Assembly (NCBI GenBank): GCA_902587025.1
Contig: CACIJJ010000003.1
Span: forward strand, 1 to 64,000
Length of the DNA: 64,000 nt
Reading direction: 5' to 3'
DNA from: an uncultured Candidatus Actinomarina sp.
Lineage (GTDB): Bacteria; Actinomycetota; Acidimicrobiia; Actinomarinales; Actinomarinaceae
Shown here: positions 18,494-25,646 of the stretch, piece by piece
Layout: every line of letters begins with the position of its first letter
Numbering within the stretch: position 1 is the first letter of the stretch
Notes under the pieces: model-generated
Told to the model about the DNA's origin: nothing
Databases searched by the model: none
Seen by the model: the letters and a program-made list of their open reading frames with translations, nothing else
Position numbers and translations under genes: made by a program

Positions 18494-19465
18494 CTAAACT
18501 CCAACAACTGCGCTTACTTCATCCATTGTTTTTTTTGCAGAATTTTTAACATCATCAAGATTATCTTTAATCAAAGAGGCAACATCTCCTTCACTTAATG
18601 AGTCATATCTTTCTTTTATTGGCTCTAAATAACTTACTACGCTTTCTCCAACCTCAATCTTAAATTCACCATAAGACGAATTTTTAAATTTATTTTCAAC
18701 ATCTGCATGAGTAAGTTCATGTAGTGTTGAATAAATATCAATTAAGTTGCTTATACCTTTTTTGGTTTCGTTATCAAATTTTATTTCATTTTCAGAGTCA
18801 GTAACTGAAGACTTGAACTTCTTAATAATCTCATCTTTTGAATCATCAAAATATATTGTTCCATTTAAATCATCTTTGCTTTTTGACATTTTGTTATCTG
18901 GGTGGCGTAAGGACATCAATCGAGCTCCTACTTTGCCAGTTGTTCTTTCAGGTAAAGGAAAAATTTCACCGTAAGAATTATTAAATCTTTCAACAATGTT
19001 TCTAGTAAGTTCTAAATGCTGAGTTTGATCGTCTCCAACAGGTACTTCATTAGCTTTGTGGATTAAAATATCAGCAGCCATCAACACAGGATATGTAAGT
19101 ATTCCAGCGTGGCTACCCAATTGATCTGCTTTTTCTTTAAATTGCGTCATTCGTTGCAGCTCTCCAATTTGGCAAAAGTTTGACAGGATCCAAGAAAGTT
19201 GTACATGCTCAGGAACATTACTTTGGATGTAAATGTTAGAATTTTTTTGATTAATTTCTGAAGAAATAAGGACTTTTATAGTTTCATTAATATTTTCTTG
19301 CATTAATGAAGGGTCTGGATGTGTAGTTAAAGAATGAAGATCGACAACACAAAAATAGTTTTTATTTTCCTCATTTGATAAATGTACCCAATTATTTATA
19401 GCGCCTAATAAGTTTCCTAAATGCACTTTACCAGTGGGTTGAATTCCTGAAAAAACAGTTTTCAT
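18494..19465 (-). CDS. trpS: Tryptophanyl-tRNA synthetase
   Basis: Class I synthetase charging tRNA-Trp. The HIGH signature appears as HLGN at residues 15-18 (PTGKVHLGNLLG) and KMSKS is intact at 192-196. The 323-residue length is normal for bacterial TrpRS. A TAGAAT box ends 7 nt before the ATG, so the transcript is probably leaderless; no Trp-codon leader peptide was seen upstream. Divergent from the EamA transporter gene. Confidence 0.97.
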   Translation of the reverse strand: MKTVFSGIQPTGKVHLGNLLGAINNWVHLSNEENKNYFCVVDLHSLTTHPDPSLMQENINETIKVLISSEINQKNSNIYIQSNVPEHVQLSWILSNFCQIGELQRMTQFKEKADQLGSHAGILTYPVLMAADILIHKANEVPVGDDQTQHLELTRNIVERFNNSYGEIFPLPERTTGKVGARLMSLRHPDNKMSKSKDDLNGTIYFDDSKDEIIKKFKSSVTDSENEIKFDNETKKGISNLIDIYSTLHELTHADVENKFKNSSYGEFKIEVGESVVSYLEPIKERYDSLSEGDVASLIKDNLDDVKNSAKKTMDEVSAVVGV

Positions 19466-19524
19466 ATCTGCTATTCTAATAAACTAAATCGAAATGGAGT
19501 AATTTTATAAAATCCAAGTACACA

Positions 19525-20412
19525 ATGTCACCTTATGCAGGTCTAAGAAATATAGTTCTAATTGGTTTCTTATTTGGGTTTCATGGGTTACTAAATAGAA
19601 GTTTACTCATTGACAATGTAAGTGAAATTTTTATTGTCACTGTAAGAATTACAATCGTAACTGTTCTACTAGGAATATATTGTGGAAAAGAATTCTTAAG
19701 AGAGATTAATTTAAATTTTTTTTTGAAAGGTAGTTTAACCGGAACACTTGCTATTTTTATTCCTGGTTGGACCTTTATTTATGCATTAAAGAATATATCT
19801 TCTGGCTTACAAAGTATATTCATTTCCACAATTCCATTGTTTACAGTGTTTTGGGTCCTATTACTTTTTAAAGAAGAAAAAATAACAAGATTAAAAATTA
19901 TTTCAGTTCTAATAGGACTTATTGGATTAATAGTCTTATTCATGTCTGGTGCTACTGGTTTGTCAGGTGAGGGTGATTTACTTACAGGAGGAATCTTAGC
20001 TTTAGTAGGGGTTCAAGGATTAGCACTCAGTAACATAACAAATAAAATAGACTCACAATATATTCCAGCTAAAACATATCTTTTTACTCAATGGCTATGT
20101 GGAAGCCTGATTTCAATAGTTTTATTTTTTGTCCTTGGTGGAGAAATTGAACCACTTAATTCGTCAGCAAACCTCAGACTTATGGGTCTCGTATTCATAG
20201 ATATATTCAATTATTCACTCTTTTTCTACACCATAAAAAGACTCTCAGCAACTTTTACAACAATGGTAGATTATGTCGTACCAATCACTGGAATTACCCT
20301 TGGTTATATCTTTTTAGATGAGATCGTAAATAATGTTTTTTACCCTACACTGCTGTTAATTTTTGTGTCTTTATACTTGGCTGTAAAAGATGAGGCAAAT
20401 AACTTATCCTAA
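19525..20412 (+). CDS. EamA/DMT-family transporter
   Basis: Inner-membrane protein of the drug/metabolite transporter superfamily, 295 residues with about ten membrane helices arranged as two EamA repeats (about 10-140 and 150-290). Typical marks are the amphipathic start of each repeat, 'SGLQSIFISTIPLFTVFW' in the first and 'LSATFTTMVDYVVPITG' in the second. The substrate cannot be predicted; members export amino acids, metabolites or nucleotide-sugar-like compounds. Its stop overlaps the convergent Nudix gene by 9 nt. Confidence 0.85.
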   Translation: MSPYAGLRNIVLIGFLFGFHGLLNRSLLIDNVSEIFIVTVRITIVTVLLGIYCGKEFLREINLNFFLKGSLTGTLAIFIPGWTFIYALKNISSGLQSIFISTIPLFTVFWVLLLFKEEKITRLKIISVLIGLIGLIVLFMSGATGLSGEGDLLTGGILALVGVQGLALSNITNKIDSQYIPAKTYLFTQWLCGSLISIVLFFVLGGEIEPLNSSANLRLMGLVFIDIFNYSLFFYTIKRLSATFTTMVDYVVPITGITLGYIFLDEIVNNVFYPTLLLIFVSLYLAVKDEANNLS

Positions 20413-20913
20413 ATTAACTCCAAGTAACGCTCTTGTCATGTAAGCTGTTGCACCCCATAGAATTTGATCTTGAAAATTAAAAATCCAATCATTTTCATAA
20501 TTTCCTCGATAGATCCAATTATCCGAATTTTCTAAGTCTTCAATTTTAAGAAAATAAATGTCTTGAACTTCGTTCTTATTAAATCTATCTGGTTTGTCAG
20601 AGGTTTCACAAATTATTGGAAAGACTTTAAAAGCATACTCTACAGTATCAACATGATTTAAACATCCAAGTGGTTTAATTGATGACTGTTCAATAAAAAG
20701 TTCTTCTTCTGCCTCTCTCAGTGCTGTTTCAACAATATTTTTATCTGAATTCTCTTTTTTACCACCAGGAAAAGCAATATGACCTTTATGAGTCGGCAAA
20801 TTTTTCGATCTTTTTATAAACAGGATCTCCTTATCGTCAATTATCAGAATTGCAACAGATGCATAATCCTCCGAAAAAGAAGGGTATGGTTGAATTAATT
20901 TATCAAATTTCAA
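20404..20913 (-). CDS. Nudix hydrolase, CoA-pyrophosphatase type
   Basis: Hydrolyses a pyrophosphate bond, most likely in CoA or CoA esters. The Nudix box runs from Gly50 in FPGGKKENSD to ALREAEEELFI, ending at about residue 74, with the REAEEE metal-binding helix intact. The FPGGK start and EEELFI end are the NudL/YeaB pattern, where the usual 'EEXGU' glycine is replaced. The 169 residues are a little short for NudL (about 190). It is 2 nt from the YceI-like gene and converges on the EamA gene. Confidence 0.85.
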   Translation of the reverse strand: MKFDKLIQPYPSFSEDYASVAILIIDDKEILFIKRSKNLPTHKGHIAFPGGKKENSDKNIVETALREAEEELFIEQSSIKPLGCLNHVDTVEYAFKVFPIICETSDKPDRFNKNEVQDIYFLKIEDLENSDNWIYRGNYENDWIFNFQDQILWGATAYMTRALLGVNLG

Positions 20914-20915
20914 GC

Positions 20916-21647
20916 TTAACCAGAAGATTTTTCAGCAACAAAGTCTATCTCGATTCCGATTGGGTTTAATACCTCCCATGCATTGAATTTAGTTGGGGCG
21001 TCGAAACCAAACCAGGTCGTATCAACTTCAGTTATTCCTGAAATAAAAATATTATCGTCTTGCATATATGCTGTAATCGAAAACGGTATATTGACTTCAA
21101 TATTTCTTATTGTTAAAACACCAACAACTGTTTCATCTATTTTTGAATCGAAATTATTGTTAGGTAAAACTAGTTCATCAATTTTATATATTGCACTAGG
21201 AAATAATTTTGACTCTAACCACTGATTTTTAATTGCACCATCTCTTATAGAGTTACCACTTTTTAAAGTGGATAAATCAACTGAAATGAGTAAATTTGAG
21301 ATAAATAAACATGAATCAGCTTGATCACAATCATCTAAAGTCAATTCGAACCCGCCAACAATTTCATTGGTAGTGCCCCTGACGATCTCTAAATTTGAGT
21401 TTAAAAAGTCTTTTGGTGCAAGATAACTAGCTGTACTTTTTTCTTGGTTTATTGTGTATAAATTATCACTAAATTTTTCAATTTGCTCAACTTCTACTGT
21501 ACTGGAGGTATCATTGCTCTCTTCATTTTCTACTTGTGTAGTAGTTACTTCTTCAGACGCTTGATTTTCTTGATTTACTGGGTCTGCTTGTTGTGAACAG
21601 AATGTAAAAAAAATTGCTAAGATTAAATATTTTGTTTTTCGGATCAT
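20916..21647 (-). CDS. Secreted or lipid-anchored YceI-like protein
   Basis: Exported protein with a short basic and hydrophobic signal (residues 1-16) ending at Cys17. The preceding residues TF are not a textbook lipobox, so lipidation is possible but unproven. A low-complexity acidic linker rich in Glu, Asn and Thr follows (about 20-55), then a YceI-type lipocalin-like beta barrel from about 60 (the NQEKSTASYLAP opening, the 'GSSIRD' equivalent SGNSIRDGAIKNQWL, and SAIYKIDELVL). YceI proteins bind polyisoprenoid-like lipids. It is divergent from yczE over 40 bases. Confidence 0.8.
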   Translation of the reverse strand: MIRKTKYLILAIFFTFCSQQADPVNQENQASEEVTTTQVENEESNDTSSTVEVEQIEKFSDNLYTINQEKSTASYLAPKDFLNSNLEIVRGTTNEIVGGFELTLDDCDQADSCLFISNLLISVDLSTLKSGNSIRDGAIKNQWLESKLFPSAIYKIDELVLPNNNFDSKIDETVVGVLTIRNIEVNIPFSITAYMQDDNIFISGITEVDTTWFGFDAPTKFNAWEVLNPIGIEIDFVAEKSSG

Positions 21648-21687
21648 ATACTTTCATTTTAACTTCTACAAAATGTTAGATTAAATT

Positions 21688-22272
21688 ATGTCGTTGGTTG
21701 CAAGAAAATATTTACAAGCAATCCTAGGAATTACTCTAATTGGTGTAGGTGTTGCTTTTAACTATACAGCTAATTTAGGCCTTGGTCCTTGGGGTGTTTT
21801 CCATGATGGTATCTCGAAAACTATCGGTGTAACTTATGGCCAAGCTGGAATCCTAACTTCTCTGATAACACTTTTTTTATGGATTCCATTAAAACAGAAA
21901 CCAGGAATTGCTACAGTCTTCGATGCTTTTTGGATAGGCTTAACTGCAGATTTTGTAATAAATATAATAAGTTTCCCAAATCAAGTATTTATCCAATATT
22001 TAACACTTTTTTTTGGTATTACGCTCATTGGATTAGGAACAGCTATATATGTCGGTGGGGACCTTGGCGCTGGGCCAAGAGATGGTGTAATGGTTGGGTT
22101 AGAACAAAAAGGTCTAAAAATAGGTACTGCAAGAACAATAATTGAAGCTGTTGCTTTTTCATGTGGCTTTTTACTGGGCGGAAAAATAGGAATTGCGTCA
22201 ATAATTATTGTATTTTCAGTTGGAAGAGTTGTTCAGTATTTTATTCCATTTTTTGATTTGAGAAAAAAGTAA
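21688..22272 (+). CDS. YczE-family membrane protein
   Basis: Polytopic membrane protein of 194 residues with about five helices. The N-terminal GITLIGVGVAFNYTANLGLGPWGVFHDG stretch and the internal near-repeat GLGTAIYVGGDLGAGPRDGVMVGL (about residues 115-138) are the two duplicated glycine-rich segments of the YczE/YitT-like families. The biochemical role of these proteins is not established. A TAGATT box lies about 5-6 nt before the ATG, so the transcript may be leaderless. Followed by plsC on the same strand. Confidence 0.75.
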   Translation: MSLVARKYLQAILGITLIGVGVAFNYTANLGLGPWGVFHDGISKTIGVTYGQAGILTSLITLFLWIPLKQKPGIATVFDAFWIGLTADFVINIISFPNQVFIQYLTLFFGITLIGLGTAIYVGGDLGAGPRDGVMVGLEQKGLKIGTARTIIEAVAFSCGFLLGGKIGIASIIIVFSVGRVVQYFIPFFDLRKK

Positions 22273-22301
22273 TATAAATTCATTTCTAAATTTCAATATT
22301 A

Positions 22302-22307
22302 TAAACT
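22302..22307 (+). promoter_or_regulatory. plsC: -10 box of plsC promoter (leaderless)
   Basis: TAAACT followed by exactly 6 nt (GAGCTT) and the plsC ATG, giving a predicted start of transcription at the start codon. Confidence 0.45.
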
Positions 22308-22313
22308 GAGCTT

Positions 22314-23042
22314 ATGAATCCCGTAAGTTTTCGAACAAAATTAAAAACACTTTTTATGTTTCCATTATTCCTAATTATATTTAGCTTTTTAATAATTCTT
22401 ATAATACTTACCGTCTTTATTCCAAATGGAAAGTCATTAGCTACAAAATATTACAAATTTTTTGGATGGCTGGGATTAAGAATGGTTGGGATTAATTTAA
22501 CCGTTTCTGGTTTAGAAAATATTGATACTAATAAAAGTTACGTTGTAGTTTCTAATCACCCATCAACTCTTGATATATTTACCCACATTTATGGTTTACC
22601 AATATCTGTAAGATTCCTTACTAAAACTGAACTTTTTCGTATTCCTTTCTTTAGTAGAGTATTAAAGATTCTAGGTCTTCCAAGAATTGATAGAGGTAGT
22701 TCATCATTAGATTTTGATAAAATTAATAATTCGATACAAAGTGTTATAGATGATGGTAATTCAATAATGATATTTCCAGAAGGTAAAAGAAGTAATCAAA
22801 AAAATCTTTTGGAATTTAAAAAAGGAGCTGCACATATTGCTAAAAAATTCAATTTATCTGTTCTGCCAGTTGTTACACACAATGCCCATAAATTAATGAT
22901 AAAAGGTAAGGTTTGGTTTTTATCTGGTGATATACATTTGGATGTTTTGAAACCTATTGACGATATAGATAAGTATGAAGTTGATGAATTAACAAATCTA
23001 TTTTTTCAAAAAATAAATGAGGTTTTAACTACGAAGAAATGA
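22314..23042 (+). CDS. plsC: 1-acyl-sn-glycerol-3-phosphate acyltransferase
   Basis: Adds the second acyl chain in phosphatidic acid synthesis at the inner membrane. A hydrophobic anchor spans about residues 13-36. The catalytic NHxxxxD motif is Asn81-His82...Asp87 (NHPSTLD), the FPEGKRS glycerol-phosphate-binding motif is at 154-160, and PRIDRGSS near 123 is the third conserved block. The 242 residues match PlsC. Its end overlaps the convergent flavin reductase gene by 18 nt. Confidence 0.93.
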   Translation: MNPVSFRTKLKTLFMFPLFLIIFSFLIILIILTVFIPNGKSLATKYYKFFGWLGLRMVGINLTVSGLENIDTNKSYVVVSNHPSTLDIFTHIYGLPISVRFLTKTELFRIPFFSRVLKILGLPRIDRGSSSLDFDKINNSIQSVIDDGNSIMIFPEGKRSNQKNLLEFKKGAAHIAKKFNLSVLPVVTHNAHKLMIKGKVWFLSGDIHLDVLKPIDDIDKYEVDELTNLFFQKINEVLTTKK

Positions 23043-23564
23043 TTCTATATAACTGAAGAAGTCTTTACTTTTGGAATCATTAGTTAGTAAATCATCAACT
23101 TTATCTTCTTCATTAAATAAATAAAAATTTTCGTATACGTTTAATCCATAATTGCTAAGTTGAGCGCCTAGTAAATCAAATGCATTCTTTGCATTGTTGC
23201 CCTTACCGTCAACTGAACTAATAATTGCAACATCCTTATCTTTAAACAATTCATTGTAAGAATAGTTATCGAAACTTATTGAAAGCCAATCGAGTAAATT
23301 TTTCAAATGGGAGACATAACCTCCATTGAAAACAGGACTAAATATTATTATTTTAGAAGTTTCAATTAAATCATTTCTTACTTTTATGACATATTCAGGT
23401 TGTTCATCATTGTAATCTCGGAGAAAAGGAACATTTTCATAGAAATCATCATATAGATTACAAGATATTTCTAATTCACTTAGGTAGTTATTAACGATAC
23501 CTGCTACTTTATTATTTTTTGATTCTAGTCTTGTTCCAGCCGATAAAAGCAAAATTTTTGACAT
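23025..23564 (-). CDS. NAD(P)H-dependent FMN reductase-like flavoprotein
   Basis: Small flavodoxin-fold oxidoreductase of 179 residues. The N-terminal strand and phosphate-binding loop (KILLLSAGTRLESKN) and the FMN-contacting segment SPVFNGGYVSHLKNLLDWLS near residue 75-94 fit the NADPH-dependent FMN reductase family, whose consensus there is P-x-Y-N-G-S...LKNALDW. The usual GS after Asn is GG here. Substrate is unknown (quinones, azo dyes, chromate or flavin itself in relatives). Confidence 0.82.
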   Translation of the reverse strand: MSKILLLSAGTRLESKNNKVAGIVNNYLSELEISCNLYDDFYENVPFLRDYNDEQPEYVIKVRNDLIETSKIIIFSPVFNGGYVSHLKNLLDWLSISFDNYSYNELFKDKDVAIISSVDGKGNNAKNAFDLLGAQLSNYGLNVYENFYLFNEEDKVDDLLTNDSKSKDFFSYIESFLRS

Positions 23565-23582
23565 AGGTTAATTATGTTATAA

Positions 23583-23588
23583 GATACT
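23583..23588 (+). promoter_or_regulatory. csaA: -10 box of csaA promoter (leaderless)
   Basis: GATACT followed by exactly 6 nt (TTTTAT) and the csaA ATG; no Shine-Dalgarno sequence can fit between. Confidence 0.45.
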
Positions 23589-23594
23589 TTTTAT

Positions 23595-23927
23595 ATGGAT
23601 AGTAATGTTGAAAATTTTGCAAACCTAGACATAAGAGTTGGTCAAATTTTATCAGCTGAAGTTTTTGAAGAGGCAAAAAAACCTGCATACATTTTAAAAA
23701 TAGATTTTGGTAGTGATATAGGTATAAAAAAAACAAGTGCTCAAATTACGAATTATAAGTTAGATGAACTGGTTGGAGTTAGATGTATTGGAGTAATCAA
23801 TCTAGGTGACAAACAAATTGGTCCGATAATTAGTCAATGTTTAATTCTTGGATCGATAAACAAAAATGGGGATGTTTTACTGCTTCAACCAAGTCCAGAA
23901 GCGGATTTAGGTGACAAAGTTTCTTAA
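23595..23927 (+). CDS. csaA: CsaA-like tRNA-binding-domain protein
   Basis: Single OB-fold protein of 110 residues, the normal length for CsaA. The opening NLDIRVGQILSAEVFEEAKKPAY, KKTSAQIT and the end IGPIISQCLILG...LLQP-x-x are characteristic of the EMAP/CsaA tRNA-binding fold. CsaA has been described as a chaperone-like factor linked to protein secretion and as a tRNA-binding protein; its real role is not settled. Its last codons overlap the stop of the convergent thioredoxin gene by 4 nt. Confidence 0.9.
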   Translation: MDSNVENFANLDIRVGQILSAEVFEEAKKPAYILKIDFGSDIGIKKTSAQITNYKLDELVGVRCIGVINLGDKQIGPIISQCLILGSINKNGDVLLLQPSPEADLGDKVS

Positions 23928-24397
23928 CTAACCAAAGAGTCAAACTTCTCAACATTAAAAGTACCGACCCTTTTATAAATTTTATCTCCATGTTTGTCTA
24001 CAAGAACATATGTTGGTGTATATTTAAGATTATATTTTTCAATAGTCTCAAGATAATCTTTTTTTGAAGCATTTACGGATACAATTGGTATTTCTTCATG
24101 CTTTTTTTTGAATTCATTAACTATGAATTTTGAAGCAGTACAACCTAGTCAGTAGTCAGAGTAAAATTCAATTATTGTATATTCAAAGTTTGAAAAATTA
24201 TGATTATCAACAACTAAACCTCGCTTTGAATTAAATAAATACAATCCAAAAAAAGAACCTATTACAAAAAAACTTAATATATATAGAACGATTGAAGGCT
24301 CAAATGCGATAAAAAATATCACTAAGCCAAATATCCAGCCCAAAGGTAAGTAAATAAGGCTGTATCTATTGATAAACTTTAAAAGAATTTTTTTCAT
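23924..24397 (-). CDS. Membrane-anchored thioredoxin-fold protein, probable selenoprotein (UGA read as Sec)
   Basis: Read straight through one in-frame TGA at 24149-24151, this is a 157-residue protein. Two membrane helices (about residues 12-30 and 33-52) precede a thioredoxin domain. Residues 74-86 read IIEFYSDY-U-LGC, so the TGA replaces the first cysteine of a CxxC redox site (Sec83, Cys86). After the TGA, 74 more codons stay open and keep the thioredoxin pattern, including IPIVSVNAS, the cis-Pro motif YTPTYVLVD and a final GTF strand. The true TAA at 23924 overlaps the csaA stop by 4 nt, like other convergent pairs here. A SECIS-like hairpin follows the TGA. A nonsense mutation is the alternative. 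The positive-inside rule suggests a cytoplasmic thioredoxin domain. Confidence 0.75.
24111..24129 (-). promoter_or_regulatory. Candidate bacterial SECIS element
   Basis: In the mRNA a perfect 7-bp stem AAUUCAU / AUGAAUU closes a 5-nt loop AGUUA. The loop begins 27 nt after the UGA and has G as its second base. As I recall the general bacterial SECIS description, it is a short stem-loop within about 40 nt downstream of UGA with a G in the first two loop positions, which this fits. The stem is AU-rich and so weaker than the E. coli fdhF element; covariation in relatives would be needed. Confidence 0.55.
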
Positions 24398-24420
24398 ATA
24401 TTTACATTCTTTTCACAAAT

Positions 24421-24426
24421 TATACT
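24421..24426. promoter_or_regulatory. Shared, two-way -10 region between fur and the thioredoxin gene
   Basis: The whole gap between the divergent genes is 35 bases. On the plus strand TATACT ends 6 nt before the fur ATG, giving a leaderless fur transcript. On the minus strand the same bases with two neighbours read AGTATAAT, a consensus -10 about 20 nt before the thioredoxin ATG. One near-symmetric element probably serves both directions. Confidence 0.5.
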
Positions 24427-24432
24427 TTAATT

Positions 24433-24843
24433 ATGGATCTGATTAATAAACTCAGAGATAATGGTAATCGTATTACTGAGTCTAGAAGTACAATTTGTAA
24501 AATTCTTGAGGAAGCAGGTCATGAGCATTTTACAGCAGATGAACTATACAAACTAGCCTTAAACAGGGTTCAAGACATTGATTTAGCAACCGTATATAGA
24601 ACACTAGAAATTCTTGAGTCATTAGATCTCGTAGAACACTCACACCAGCAACATGGCTCAGGAATTTATTATCTTAAAAACCAAGAAAGAACTGCTCATA
24701 TAGTTTGTAACAGTTGTAAAAAGATTAAAGACATTTCAAAAAACGTCATCAACTCTGTCGAAAAAATTATTGCAAAAGAATCAAATTTTAATTTAATTGA
24801 CAATCATTTCGTGTATGCGGGAGTTTGTAATAAATGTAAATAA
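24433..24843 (+). CDS. Fur-family metalloregulator (Zur/Fur type)
   Basis: Dimeric metal-responsive repressor of 136 residues. The winged helix spans about 1-82 with recognition helix LATVYRTLEILES. The C-terminal domain keeps the structural zinc site Cys92-x2-Cys95 and Cys132-x2-Cys135, plus His89 and other His/Glu sensor candidates (HSHQQHG at 69-75). It directly precedes cbiQ/cbiO, a metal-type ECF transporter module, so a role in controlling metal import (Zn, Ni, Co or Fe) is likely. Which metal it senses is not readable from the sequence. Confidence 0.88.
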   Translation: MDLINKLRDNGNRITESRSTICKILEEAGHEHFTADELYKLALNRVQDIDLATVYRTLEILESLDLVEHSHQQHGSGIYYLKNQERTAHIVCNSCKKIKDISKNVINSVEKIIAKESNFNLIDNHFVYAGVCNKCK

Positions 24844-24853
24844 CTATTTTTAT

Positions 24854-24875
24854 TGCAAATTGATTGCATTAAAAT
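24854..24875 (+). promoter_or_regulatory. Dyad and -10 box in front of cbiQ
   Basis: TGCAA-n5-TTGCA (24854-24868) is a perfect 5-bp dyad, followed at 24870-24875 by TAAAAT. Exactly 6 nt later comes the cbiQ ATG. The dyad sits where it would block polymerase and could be the operator of the Fur-family regulator just upstream; the binding is inference. Confidence 0.4.
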
Positions 24876-24881
24876 ATTGTC

Positions 24882-25646
24882 ATGTATCCTACAAGCCACC
24901 AACATCATTTATCAATTCATGAAAATTCTGAATTAAAGAATATTAAACCCCAGCAAAAAGTATTAGGTTGCTTTTTAATTGTTTTGTCTATTGCATTTTC
25001 TGATGTAAGAGATCTATTTCAAATATTCTTGCATATATTTTTAGTTTTTTATATTTTATCACTGACAAAAATTCCAACTAAAACTTATTTAAAGAGATTA
25101 ACTTTAGATATACCTTTTATTTTATTTGCATTATTCCTTCCATTCCTTAGCAGTGAGAATAATGACAAAATATTTGAAATTTTTTCATTTAATGTTTATC
25201 AAACAGGTGTAAATGATATGTTTACAATTTTATTCAAAGCAACTTTAGGTTTGACCGTTGGAATAATTCTTACGGGAGTAACTTCAAGCATGGAAATAAT
25301 TTATGGTCTCCAAAAATTAAAAATTCCAAATATCATTATTGCGATCATGTCCTTCACGATACGATATATTGATGTATTCATTGATGAGTTCAAACGAGTT
25401 AAAATTTCAATGGCATCAAGAGGTTATGTTGAAAAAGGTTTAAAAACCTTAATACCTATTGCATTTGCATCTGGAGCCCTATTAATTCGAGGATATGAAA
25501 GAGGTGAAAGAGTTTATTTATCCATGATATCAAGAGGGTTCAATGGAAATATAGATTTCAAATCTCGAAATTACGAAATTTCTAACAAATTTAACTTTTG
25601 TGTTATTTTATCAATCATAACTTTATTGTTGGACAAGATACTATGA
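24882..25646 (+). CDS. cbiQ: CbiQ-like ECF transporter transmembrane subunit (EcfT)
   Basis: Membrane coupling subunit of an energy-coupling factor importer, 254 residues with about five helices. The His-rich N-terminus (SHQHHLSIHENSELKNI) is typical of metal-type CbiQ. The two coupling motifs that contact the ATPase are MASRGY at 177-182 and MISRGF at 215-220. The ATP-binding partner follows directly (ATGA overlap). No CbiM/NikM or other substrate-specific subunit is in the window, so either it is encoded elsewhere or this is a shared module. Confidence 0.87.
   Translation: MYPTSHQHHLSIHENSELKNIKPQQKVLGCFLIVLSIAFSDVRDLFQIFLHIFLVFYILSLTKIPTKTYLKRLTLDIPFILFALFLPFLSSENNDKIFEIFSFNVYQTGVNDMFTILFKATLGLTVGIILTGVTSSMEIIYGLQKLKIPNIIIAIMSFTIRYIDVFIDEFKRVKISMASRGYVEKGLKTLIPIAFASGALLIRGYERGERVYLSMISRGFNGNIDFKSRNYEISNKFNFCVILSIITLLLDKIL

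Noticed and set aside
24149-24151. TGA reassigned to Trp (alternative genetic code)
   Set aside because: Many genes here end at TGA (for example sdhD, livG, cbiQ, infA) and Trp is encoded by TGG; only this one TGA is in-frame.
24149-24397. An 82-residue complete membrane protein ending at the TGA
   Set aside because: The frame after the TGA continues the thioredoxin fold for 74 codons up to a stop that overlaps csaA; ending at the TGA would cut the protein at its redox site.
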